Origin: a virus
Reading direction: 5' to 3' (one strand)
Virus record (IMG/VR): IMGVR_UViG_3300032282_001083
Span: 1 to 31,263 of that record
DNA length: 31,263 nucleotides
The position numbers and the translations under genes are program-made. Below the pieces are notes generated by a model. The model saw only the letters and a list, made by a program, of their open reading frames with translations, was not told where the DNA came from and searched no databases. This document shows, piece by piece, positions 14,333-21,620 of the stretch; position 1 is the stretch's first letter; every line of letters starts with the position of its first letter.

Positions 14333-14653
14333 ATGTCAAACTCACGCATAGTTAATGGCCCAATGCAGGTGCTTCCAGTTAGCGGAACATCCATGCGTAC
14401 CCTTTCGGTTAGCAGCACAGCTACCAATTTTATCGTCGCGGCTCTCAATGCCAACACAAGCCATGTCTATTGGACACTGGCTGGTGCTGATATTCGCCTT
14501 ACGATTGATGGTAGCACTCCAACCACTTCCGTTGGCCACATCTTCAAAGATGGTAATAGCGGCATCTGGAGTGCGGGCTGGGCTAAGAATGCCAAAGTTA
14601 TTTCGGTTAGTGGTACTGGTGTTTTCACGATCAGCGAACTCAACTACATTTAA
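14333..14653 (+). CDS. Small beta-rich structural protein, 106 aa (paralogue 2)
   Basis: A second copy of the preceding fold. It keeps the TIDGSTPT turn, GHIFKD, an aromatic patch (IWSAGWAKNAKVISVSG) and a final strand. N-terminal residues differ from its sister, as expected if the two bind different partners. It begins 2 bp after the first paralogue's stop and ends 2 bp before the fibre gene. Confidence 0.65.
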   Translation: MSNSRIVNGPMQVLPVSGTSMRTLSVSSTATNFIVAALNANTSHVYWTLAGADIRLTIDGSTPTTSVGHIFKDGNSGIWSAGWAKNAKVISVSGTGVFTISELNYI

Positions 14654-14655
14654 TC

Positions 14656-16638
14656 ATGTCCGGCATTTTTGACCAAATCATCAACTATTCTCCGCCTACT
14701 ACCATTTCTGGAGGTGTTGACTATAAAGGTACATGGAATGCTTCGACTAATAGCCCAACGCTGTTAAGTCCTCCAAATTCTTCAACTAAGGGTTTTTACT
14801 ACGTTGTTGATACGGCTGGAACACAGTTTTCAATTAACTTTGCTGTTGGCGACTGGATTATTAGCAATGGCACGGCTTGGGAGAAGGTGGACTTAACGGA
14901 CGCTGTTTCCAGCGTGTTTGGTCGTACAGGAGCTGTTGTTGGGGCGAGCACCGATTATTCGTCTGTTGGTCTTACAGGAACAGCTATTGGGGCTTCTAGT
15001 CCATCTACGGGTGCTTTTACCACTGTTACGGCAAGCAGCACTATTGCGGCTACTGGTGCAGTGACTGGTAGCAATCTTAGTGGTACTCATAGCGGAACGT
15101 CTAGCGGTACAAATACAGGCGATCAGACCATCACACTTACAGGTGGTGTCACTGGTAGCGGTACAGGCTCATTTGCGGCTACCGTAGTTACCAATGCCAA
15201 CCTCACTGGCGCGGTCACCTCAGTTGGCAACGCCACATCTCTCGGCTCTTTCTCCTCGGCCAATCTTGCGGCTGCGCTAACAGATGAAACAGGTAGCGGC
15301 GCGGCGGTATTTGCTACGAGTCCAACTCTAGTCACGCCAGCCCTTGGCACACCCTCAGCCATTGTGCTTACCAATGCCACCGGACTCCCGCTTACTACGG
15401 GTGTAACGGGTGTGCTCCCTATCGCTAACGGTGGCACTAATTCGTCGTCTGGCGTGCAAGCAACAGCTCGTTTAACGGGATATACGACTACGGCAACTGC
15501 TGCTGGAACTACTACGCTTACAAATACTAGCACTTGTTTTCAAACATTTACTGGCAGTTCCTCGCAAACTGTTGTTCTTCCAGTAACTAGTACACTAGAG
15601 GTGGGTTGGAAATTTGTTATAAATAATAGATCAACTGGTACATTAACAGTTAATTCTAGTGGAGCAAATATTGTTATTTCAATTGCATCAAATATAACGG
15701 CAACAATTGTTTGCATTGGAACTACGCTTACAACTGCTGCGGATTGGAATTATGAATTTTCTGGTTTTTTAACTAGATCGGGTACCGGAAATGTATTGCT
15801 TGGTACTGGCCCAAGCATGACCAGTCCAACTATAAGTGGAAGCACGACTTTAAGTGGAACTCCTATTTTTACTACGAGTAGTACAACCGATGCAATAGCT
15901 ATTGGTAATACTGCTGGAACCGGAACAATAACTCTAGGTCGTTCAACCGCCAGTCAAACACTAGCCCTCGGCGGTGGCGTAACAGCATCCGGTAATACCA
16001 ACACTATCCAGATCGGTACGGCTGGTGCGGCGGGTAGCACAACGGCTATCACCCTTGGCAGTGCGTCGGGTACGAGCAGCGTTGCGGTTAGCGGAACATT
16101 GAGCTCAAGTGGTCAAATTACTGCAAATGGTGGTGTTGCATTAGAGGGACAAACGCTGGCTTGGAATCAGGCCGGAGTTCGCTCATGGTCGATGACCACA
16201 GCCACAAGTTCTGGGAATATGTCCCTCAACTCTGGCGATACTTTAGGTACATTTCGGGTAAATATGCCTTTAGTGGTTTCTGGCAGTGTTTCCGATTCAA
16301 TTGGAACAATGCGACAGATTCCACAGAACTCACAATCTGCGGCATATACACTTGTTTTGGCTGACGCTGGAAAACACATCCTACATCCATCGGCAGACAC
16401 TACGGCTAGAATATTTACAATACCAGCAAACGGAAGCGTTGCTTATGCCATTGGAACAGCAATTACTTTTGTTAATCAAAATGCTGCTGGCGTTGTAACA
16501 ATCGCAATTACTACCGATACAATGCGCTTGGCTGGTGCTGGTACAACTGGTTCTCGTACACTTGCCGCAAACGGAGTTGCCACTGCAATTAAAATTACTT
16601 CTACTGAGTGGATTATTTCTGGAACGGGACTTACCTAA
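14656..16638 (+). CDS. Tail fibre or adhesin, 660 aa, repetitive
   Basis: A long Ser/Thr/Gly/Ala-rich protein of the type seen in phage side fibres. The N-terminus has the attachment-like segment DYKGTWNAST and a GDWIISNGTAWEKVDLTDAV stretch. The shaft contains fibre signatures such as FGRTGAVV, GTNTGDQT, SPTLVTPALGTP and LPIANGGTNSS. The C-terminal third changes to more varied strands ending in a likely head domain (ITSTEWIISGTGL). Base composition in 15540-15960 is more AT-rich than in flanking parts, which suggests exchange of shaft or tip modules. It determines host binding by analogy; the receptor is unknown. Confidence 0.8.
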   Translation: MSGIFDQIINYSPPTTISGGVDYKGTWNASTNSPTLLSPPNSSTKGFYYVVDTAGTQFSINFAVGDWIISNGTAWEKVDLTDAVSSVFGRTGAVVGASTDYSSVGLTGTAIGASSPSTGAFTTVTASSTIAATGAVTGSNLSGTHSGTSSGTNTGDQTITLTGGVTGSGTGSFAATVVTNANLTGAVTSVGNATSLGSFSSANLAAALTDETGSGAAVFATSPTLVTPALGTPSAIVLTNATGLPLTTGVTGVLPIANGGTNSSSGVQATARLTGYTTTATAAGTTTLTNTSTCFQTFTGSSSQTVVLPVTSTLEVGWKFVINNRSTGTLTVNSSGANIVISIASNITATIVCIGTTLTTAADWNYEFSGFLTRSGTGNVLLGTGPSMTSPTISGSTTLSGTPIFTTSSTTDAIAIGNTAGTGTITLGRSTASQTLALGGGVTASGNTNTIQIGTAGAAGSTTAITLGSASGTSSVAVSGTLSSSGQITANGGVALEGQTLAWNQAGVRSWSMTTATSSGNMSLNSGDTLGTFRVNMPLVVSGSVSDSIGTMRQIPQNSQSAAYTLVLADAGKHILHPSADTTARIFTIPANGSVAYAIGTAITFVNQNAAGVVTIAITTDTMRLAGAGTTGSRTLAANGVATAIKITSTEWIISGTGLT

Positions 16639-16639
16639 T

Positions 16640-17464
16640 ATGAGTGCGGTAATGCAGCAAATGCTTTTGGGTGGAGCTGGAATCCAGTCCATCGTAGCAA
16701 CTGGTGGAACAATCTCTACTTCTGGAGGTTTTCGGTATCATGAGTTCCTATCAAATGGAACATTTGCTGTTACATCGTGCCCTTCTGGAGCAGTAATAAA
16801 TTATTGGGTAATTGGTGGCGGTGGTTCAGGCGGTGGTGAATCCAACGCATCAGGTGGTGTTGGTGGAGCTGGTGGTGGTGCTGGTGGCACCGTGTTTGTT
16901 AGCGGAGTAGCCATAAGCAATTCTACAAGTTTGGCTACATCACTAGGTTCTGGTGGATCTGGGGTAAATATAAATACTCATGGTGCTGATGGCGGAAATA
17001 CGACTTTCAATGGAACCACTGCTTTTGGTGGTGGTGGCGGTGGCGCTCAATTCTCAAGCAGCACTGCTGGAAATAATGGTGGTTGCGGCGGTGGAAATTA
17101 TACTGGTGGTACTAGAAGCACTGGTTCTCAAGGAGGTAACGGTGGTGTTGGTGTTGGAGGAACTGATTCCGGTGGTGGCGGTGGTCAATCCAGTCAAGGT
17201 GGTGATGGTACTGGAAGCACATCGGGTAATGGTGGCTCTGGCATTACTATTAACAGCGTAAACTATGCTGCTGGCGGTGGTGGTGGTGGAAATGGTGGTG
17301 TAACTCCGGGAGCTGCTGGTGGTGCGTCTGGTGGAGCTGGAAGCACATCAAGTGGAGGCTCTGGTGTTCGTGGTGGTGGCGGTGGTGGTGCGGGATGGAC
17401 GGGTACATCAACAAGCGGTTCTGGAGGAACTGGAGCCGTTGTTGTACAATATGTTTATCCATGA
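16640..17464 (+). CDS. Glycine-rich adhesin, 274 aa
   Basis: The N-terminus (residues 1-50) is a normal strand region (GGFRYHEFLSNGTFAVTS). From about 55 to the end it is dominated by Gly runs broken by Ser, Thr and Asn, closing with GAVVVQYVYP. Phage adhesins with polyglycine-II-type glycine-rich domains bind host surface receptors, and the closing strand is common in glycine-rich tail proteins. The DNA is a low-complexity GGT/GGC/GGA tract. The start at 16640 follows the fibre stop by 1 bp; earlier frames lie inside the fibre gene. The stop overlaps the next ATG. Confidence 0.75.
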   Translation: MSAVMQQMLLGGAGIQSIVATGGTISTSGGFRYHEFLSNGTFAVTSCPSGAVINYWVIGGGGSGGGESNASGGVGGAGGGAGGTVFVSGVAISNSTSLATSLGSGGSGVNINTHGADGGNTTFNGTTAFGGGGGGAQFSSSTAGNNGGCGGGNYTGGTRSTGSQGGNGGVGVGGTDSGGGGGQSSQGGDGTGSTSGNGGSGITINSVNYAAGGGGGGNGGVTPGAAGGASGGAGSTSSGGSGVRGGGGGGAGWTGTSTSGSGGTGAVVVQYVYP

Positions 17465-17991
17465 GCGGCACCACAGACATTAATTGGCGTTCTTACGTTG
17501 GCCCACAGGACAACGGCAAGCTAGTTACGTCTGGGGACTGGCAAGCTCCAAGCGACCCAAAACAATGGGATGATCTTTTCAAGTGCAGCAATGTTACCAA
17601 CCTTACAGCTCGCGGGTTAACCATTCCTTCCAGTCGTGAGGACTCGATTGACTGTGTGCGTGGCAGCAACTATTGTTTTCAATCCTGCACGGTAGAAGGT
17701 TCAACAACAGTTAAAGGTAGCATTGATGGATTGAGGCTTTCCAATTGTGTCATTTCTGGAACGGTGGAGCTGGGTCAGTATGACAACTACTGGACTAAAG
17801 ACCGCGCTCCTACACGCAATGTATCTCTAGCCAACTGTTGTTCCCCTGATGGCAAGCCAATCCGTGTTAAGCTGTGGGATGCCGATATGCCCAATGTGAT
17901 TGGAACTGATGTTAAAATCATCAAGATTCCAAAGTGGGTCTGGTTGCCATATTTCATCTTCCGTCGTCTCACCAACCCTAAAGTCGCATAA
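17461..17991 (+). CDS. Hypothetical beta-helix-like tail protein, 176 aa
   Basis: The middle contains ladder-like short strands with Cys and Asn at turns (SNYCFQSCTVEGSTTVKGSI, then LRLSNCVISGTVELGQYDNY), typical of parallel beta-helices in tail proteins. Seven or more cysteines are unusual for a virion protein. The C-terminus is basic and aromatic (IPKWVWLPYFIFRRL) and may be an amphipathic or membrane-contacting helix. It overlaps the glycine-rich gene by ATGA. It could be a receptor-binding accessory or a fibre chaperone. No catalytic motif is seen. Confidence 0.6.
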   Translation: MSGTTDINWRSYVGPQDNGKLVTSGDWQAPSDPKQWDDLFKCSNVTNLTARGLTIPSSREDSIDCVRGSNYCFQSCTVEGSTTVKGSIDGLRLSNCVISGTVELGQYDNYWTKDRAPTRNVSLANCCSPDGKPIRVKLWDADMPNVIGTDVKIIKIPKWVWLPYFIFRRLTNPKVA

Positions 17992-17994
17992 GCC

Positions 17995-18405
17995 ATGTTT
18001 CCACTTGCTGAAATTCTAGGTATTGGTACAAAGCTCATTGATAAACTCATTCCTGACCCAGAGGCGAAGGCTAAGGCGCAGCTAGAACTTGCAACTCTCG
18101 CGCAGAATGGCGAGTTGGCGAAGATGAATGCTGACCTTGAAGCATATAAGACCGAACAGAACAATCTTACTGATCGGCTCAAGGCGGACATGTCTAGCGA
18201 CAGTTGGATGTCTAAGAACATCAGGCCAATGACTTTAGCCGCAATACTCACTGGCTATTTTATCTTTGCGGGCATGAGTGCTTTTGGCTATAATGCTAAC
18301 GAGTCGTATGTGTCTCTACTTGGTCAATGGGGTATGCTCATCATGTCGTTTTATTTTGGCGGCAGGACGTTGGAAAAGATCATGGAAATGAGGGCTAAGA
18401 AATGA
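17995..18405 (+). CDS. Holin, three-TM gene-transfer-agent type, 136 aa
   Basis: Holins make the timed membrane lesion that starts lysis. The N-terminus is amphipathic (IGTKLIDKLIPDPEAKAKAQ), a charged region follows, and then hydrophobic segments: MTLAAILTGYFIFAGMSAFG and YVSLLGQWGMLIMSFYFGG. The motif SWMSKNIRPMT before the first membrane segment is characteristic of the three-span holin family first named from gene-transfer agents. It overlaps the next gene by ATGA. No endolysin sits next to it. The nearest muralytic candidate is at 3051-3392 on the other arm. Confidence 0.8.
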   Translation: MFPLAEILGIGTKLIDKLIPDPEAKAKAQLELATLAQNGELAKMNADLEAYKTEQNNLTDRLKADMSSDSWMSKNIRPMTLAAILTGYFIFAGMSAFGYNANESYVSLLGQWGMLIMSFYFGGRTLEKIMEMRAKK

Positions 18406-18716
18406 GCGAAGAACCTGCTAAATCTGCGCTTATCGAAAAAGCAGCCTTTGCGGTGCTGCCCATTTTGTTCTCCTGCGTTGTCTATCTAATGTCGTCGCTG
18501 GCATCTATGTCGCATGATGTAACTATTTTGCGTCAACAAGTTAGTCTTGTGGTAACGAGCGACAACAAACAAGCGGTTAATACTGGAGCTGAACTAGCTC
18601 GTGAGAAGCTGCGTCAAGACCTTGAACGAGAAATTCAGCACAACCGCGACATGATTTCCGAGAATCGCACGAGCATTGCCATCCTTAACGAGCGTGTTGG
18701 AATACCCAAGAAATGA
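18402..18716 (+). CDS. Membrane protein with coiled coil, possible spanin-like, 104 aa
   Basis: One membrane segment (AAFAVLPILFSCVVYLMSSL, residues 14-33) is followed by a long charged coiled coil (GAELAREKLRQDLEREIQHN and beyond). An N-terminal anchor with a periplasmic coiled coil is the plan of inner-membrane spanins, which disrupt the outer membrane at lysis. No matching lipoprotein is recognised, so the call is tentative. Both ends overlap neighbours by ATGA (holin and a 51-aa gene), which places it in the lysis cluster. Confidence 0.6.
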   Translation: MSEEPAKSALIEKAAFAVLPILFSCVVYLMSSLASMSHDVTILRQQVSLVVTSDNKQAVNTGAELAREKLRQDLEREIQHNRDMISENRTSIAILNERVGIPKK

Positions 18717-18868
18717 ACTCGCATGAGAAAGATATTCTGGTAGCGGCCACCCCTACGGCAGCATCCCTCACTTTGAGCCAAATTAACAGCCTTGTCGGTA
18801 TTATCGGCGGGCTCATTGGTATTGCCTACCTAATTTGGAAGTGGCGCAAAGAAGCCAATAGGGTCTAG
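18713..18868 (+). CDS. Small membrane protein, 51 aa
   Basis: A short gene overlapping the previous stop by ATGA. A polar N-terminus (MNSHEKDILVAATPTAASLT) leads into one membrane segment (LVGIIGGLIGIAYLIWKW) and a short basic tail (RKEANRV). Its place after holin and spanin-like genes suggests an antiholin, a second holin or another lysis component. No lipobox is visible, so it is not an obvious outer-membrane spanin. No family is recognised. Confidence 0.65.
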   Translation: MNSHEKDILVAATPTAASLTLSQINSLVGIIGGLIGIAYLIWKWRKEANRV

Positions 18869-18878
18869 AACACTGTTT

Positions 18879-18903
18879 CCTTGCGATTTAAGACCATTTG
18901 ACG
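18879..18903 (+). repeat. 25-bp dispersed direct repeat, copy 2
   Basis: The second copy of the pattern at 415-439 (CCTTGCG-n-TTTAAG-nnn-ATTTGACG), same orientation. It lies in the only gap in the lysis and small-protein region and ends 1 bp before the ATG at 18905. It could be a phage promoter or regulator site for the small basic genes. Confidence 0.5.
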
Positions 18904-18904
18904 T

Positions 18905-19147
18905 ATGAACCCACGTAATCTACCCTGCAACAGTCCAAGACGCGAGATAAAGGGCGGAAAAAAGAGCGTTGTCCGTGCCTGTGCCAATGGTCAGTCTAGG
19001 GTGATACGTTTTGGTGACGCCAACATGACGATCAAGAAAAGCCAACCCGCACGCAAGAAGTCCTATTGCGCTCGATCTAGCGGCATCAAAGGCACAACAA
19101 ACAAGCTTTCAGCTAACTATTGGAGTCGCAAGGCTTGGTCGTGTTAA
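18905..19147 (+). CDS. Small basic protein, 80 aa
   Basis: A strongly basic protein with many Lys/Arg and four Cys (NLPCNSPRREIKGGKKSVVR, KKSQPARKKSYCARSSGIKG). Short stretches such as GQSRVIRFGDANM suggest a small folded core with basic tails. It is the first of three consecutive basic mini-proteins. DNA binding or a role in DNA packing within the head is an inference from charge only. No family function is known to me. Confidence 0.65.
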   Translation: MNPRNLPCNSPRREIKGGKKSVVRACANGQSRVIRFGDANMTIKKSQPARKKSYCARSSGIKGTTNKLSANYWSRKAWSC

Positions 19148-19155
19148 AATAGGCC
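19139..19155 (+). promoter_or_regulatory. Candidate extended -10 promoter, repeated motif
   Basis: TCGTGTTAAAATAGGCC matches 12796-12812 at 16 of 17 positions. TGT-TAAAAT reads as an extended -10, and GGCC follows. It overlaps the stop of the 80-aa gene and ends 1 bp before the next ATG, so any transcript would be nearly leaderless for that gene but would serve the tail genes beyond. The other copy abuts a terminator, so its role is uncertain. Confidence 0.3.
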
Positions 19156-19156
19156 C

Positions 19157-19288
19157 ATGAGCGTTAAAGGCGAAAAGTATAAATCGAAGAAGCAAATGAT
19201 GAAGCATGAGCGCGGCGAAAGCAAGCGGCAGCGCAAGATGGAATACGGCGACCCCAAGATGGGTTACGGTAAACGCAAGGCTTGCTAA
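19157..19288 (+). CDS. Small basic protein, 43 aa
   Basis: Forty-three residues, about 40 percent Lys/Arg (KYKSKKQMMKHERGESKRQR then GYGKRKAC). It lies between two other basic mini-genes, 9 bp after the previous stop and 2 bp before the next start. The composition suggests nucleic-acid binding, or a disordered basic peptide that travels in the head. No family is recognised. Confidence 0.6.
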   Translation: MSVKGEKYKSKKQMMKHERGESKRQRKMEYGDPKMGYGKRKAC

Positions 19289-19290
19289 TC

Positions 19291-19431
19291 ATGCCCCTTA
19301 CCAAAAAGGGTAAGAAGATAAAGAAGGCCATGCTTGAAGAGTATGGCAAGAAGCGCGGCGAAGCCGTGTTCTACGCATCCCGCAACAAGGGCACAATAAA
19401 GGGCGTGGACTACAAGCGGCGCAAGGTATAA
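19291..19431 (+). CDS. Small basic protein, 46 aa, conserved phage type
   Basis: Lys-rich (LTKKGKKIKKAMLEEYGKKR) with the phrase GEAVFYASRNKGTIKGV. Mini-proteins with this pattern recur in many podovirus-type phages near virion genes, usually without function. The gene ends in GTATAA, which also supplies a TATAAT hexamer (19427-19432). Possible roles are DNA condensation or ejection, inferred from charge and location. Confidence 0.65.
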   Translation: MPLTKKGKKIKKAMLEEYGKKRGEAVFYASRNKGTIKGVDYKRRKV

Positions 19432-19438
19432 TGGGCCA

Positions 19439-21619
19439 ATGGCTCGTTATAATAGCTTCGGCGAAAAAGATAGTCAATTTAATGATGAGGTAGATGTTGG
19501 GTTTTCCCGCATCAATGCTCGGCTACGTCCCGATCAGCTAAAGACTGGCGAGTTGGCTGTGTCCATCAATGGACGCATGGATATTGACGGAGCTTGGCAA
19601 CCACGCAAAGGAGCCAATGCTTTTGGGCCAGAGCTTGGTGATAGCAGCGAGGCGCTAATTGTTCCGTTCTACATCTGGACTAATCGCACCATTAGCAGTG
19701 CGACCCGTAGCACAACAACAATCACCATCACTACCTCGGTCAATCATGGATTTACGAGCAACACTTTGGTTGGCATTTACGGACTCACTGGTACGGTCAA
19801 TCCTAACGGCAATCGCACGATCACCGTAACTGGACTAAATACGTTTACATTCACAATTGCGGGTTCTACTGGCAGCGAAACTTATTCGATTGGCGGCACC
19901 AACTACGCTGGGGCTCCGTTCATCAGCAGCAACATTAACAACGCCTATGGCTCTTGCTTGTTCTCTGACCCATCGGATGACAATGACGAATACTTCATCA
20001 TTGCCCTGAACTCCAAGGCCATTGCCGTCAATTGCCTAACAGGAACATCAACCAACATTGCATACCCCAATGGCACGACCATTACGAGTGATGTTGAGCT
20101 AATTCAGGCTTTCAACAAGGTGTTCATCTTCCGCGATGGGCTTACCGCTCTTTCTTGGAATGGTACCTTTACCGGAACCCCAGCTTTTGCTAAAGTAGCC
20201 AATGGAACCTACGCAGCATCTACCTATTTTGATGCCGTAAACAACACATCCAGCACGGATGGCATCACAACGGTGAATGCTACGGCTCACGGGCTTTCTG
20301 TCGGCACTCAAATCTACGTCATTGATAACAAGAGCACGGACTTAATCGAGGGCGGGAATGGCTACACCATTGCTACGGTTCCAACCGCAAACAGCTTCAC
20401 GTTCTACTCTTCTGCAAAAGACCACGGTAGTGACTCTTGCGTATTATCTGTGGCTCAATCCAAGGGTGTTGGATTTGTGCATATGCCCGCGCCGCCTTGG
20501 GGCGTCTATCATCAACGCCGTATCATCTGCCCCTATTTCTACACAAGTACTGGAACGTCAGGCAGTGAAACAATCACTAGCCGAAATGTCCGGGATGAGC
20601 TAATCTTCTCTGATGTTTTTGATTCAAATACTTATGACCATATTCAAAATCAGTTCAAAGTTACAGCGGGAATTGCGGACTATTTACAGTATGTTCATCC
20701 GTTCACTGACGACAATGCTGTGGTTTTCAACCGTAATAGCATTCATCTACTTAGCGGACTGTCAGGTGCTCTAACGGACATCACCCTTAAAGAAATTACA
20801 CGCGAAGCCGGGCTGGTAGCCCGTCGTTCCGTCGTAACCATTGCCAATCAAATCTTCTTCCTTTCAGACAACGGTGTTTATGCAACAGCCTTCGGCGACC
20901 TTTATAACCTTCGCGGAGCGGGACTCCCATTGTCTGACCCAATTGACCCCATCATTCGCCAAATAAACAAGGCGTATGCTGACAAATCGGTAGCTATCTA
21001 CCACAACAATAGGTATTACATCGCGGTTCCATTAGGCGCGTCCACCTACAACAATGCCATCCTCGTTTACAACCTGCTCAATCAAGGCTGGGAAAGCGTT
21101 GATTTAATCGAGCAAGAAGGCTGGGACGTAGCCAACTTCATCACCTCTGGTGCTAATGGTGTCAATCGCCTGTTTGTCGTCAATCGCTTTGGCGGCATCA
21201 ATGAGCTGGAAGCTCGCGTGGATGATGTTGACAACATCTACACATTCCCGGGCCTACCCTCTGCTTTCTTCCACGTTGAATCGGAAGCCTTAACCCGCGA
21301 GTTCACCTTCCAAAGTCCAGAGCGCAAGAAGTTTAATAGCTTTGAAATCCATACGGAATCCAGCGAAAGCAATAACTCTGACGCTATGATTGATGCCGTG
21401 TCCGAAAACTTGGACAATGACTTTGAGCTTGGAACTATTTCTGGCATTCTAGGTGAAGTGCTTCCAGTGAGCGAAGACGCATCCTTGCGTGGTAGAATTG
21501 GCAACATTCGGGCCTACGGGATGCAACTTCGATATACTCCGACTGCTGGACGACCCAAGTTGCGTTTAGTAAAGCTCACAGCATCACCTACATTCAGAGC
21601 CTTAACACAAGCCTCATAA
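19439..21619 (+). CDS. Tail nozzle-like protein with beta modules, 726 aa
   Basis: A large tail component probably equivalent to tail-tube or nozzle proteins of podoviruses. Near the N-terminus FSRINARLRPDQLKTGELAV and WQPRKGANAFGP match the usual beginning of this class. Two inserted strand modules are seen at about 90-150 (VNHGFTSNTLVGIYGLTGTV) and 275-330 (ATAHGLSVGTQIYVIDN), of the FCCH-like type also present in the connector at 13153. The rest forms repeated blades (FFLSDNGVYATAFGDLYNLR, RYYIAVPLGASTYNNAILVY), consistent with a beta-propeller. Function by analogy only. Confidence 0.7.
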   Translation: MARYNSFGEKDSQFNDEVDVGFSRINARLRPDQLKTGELAVSINGRMDIDGAWQPRKGANAFGPELGDSSEALIVPFYIWTNRTISSATRSTTTITITTSVNHGFTSNTLVGIYGLTGTVNPNGNRTITVTGLNTFTFTIAGSTGSETYSIGGTNYAGAPFISSNINNAYGSCLFSDPSDDNDEYFIIALNSKAIAVNCLTGTSTNIAYPNGTTITSDVELIQAFNKVFIFRDGLTALSWNGTFTGTPAFAKVANGTYAASTYFDAVNNTSSTDGITTVNATAHGLSVGTQIYVIDNKSTDLIEGGNGYTIATVPTANSFTFYSSAKDHGSDSCVLSVAQSKGVGFVHMPAPPWGVYHQRRIICPYFYTSTGTSGSETITSRNVRDELIFSDVFDSNTYDHIQNQFKVTAGIADYLQYVHPFTDDNAVVFNRNSIHLLSGLSGALTDITLKEITREAGLVARRSVVTIANQIFFLSDNGVYATAFGDLYNLRGAGLPLSDPIDPIIRQINKAYADKSVAIYHNNRYYIAVPLGASTYNNAILVYNLLNQGWESVDLIEQEGWDVANFITSGANGVNRLFVVNRFGGINELEARVDDVDNIYTFPGLPSAFFHVESEALTREFTFQSPERKKFNSFEIHTESSESNNSDAMIDAVSENLDNDFELGTISGILGEVLPVSEDASLRGRIGNIRAYGMQLRYTPTAGRPKLRLVKLTASPTFRALTQAS

Positions 21620-21620
21620 C

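Noticed and set aside
16980-17261. Frame inside the glycine-rich adhesin gene
   Set aside because: It comes from the low-complexity GGT/GGC tract in another frame.
16801-17420. Glycine-codon tract considered as a CRISPR or tandem DNA repeat
   Set aside because: There is no constant repeat and spacer structure. It is degenerate coding for glycine.
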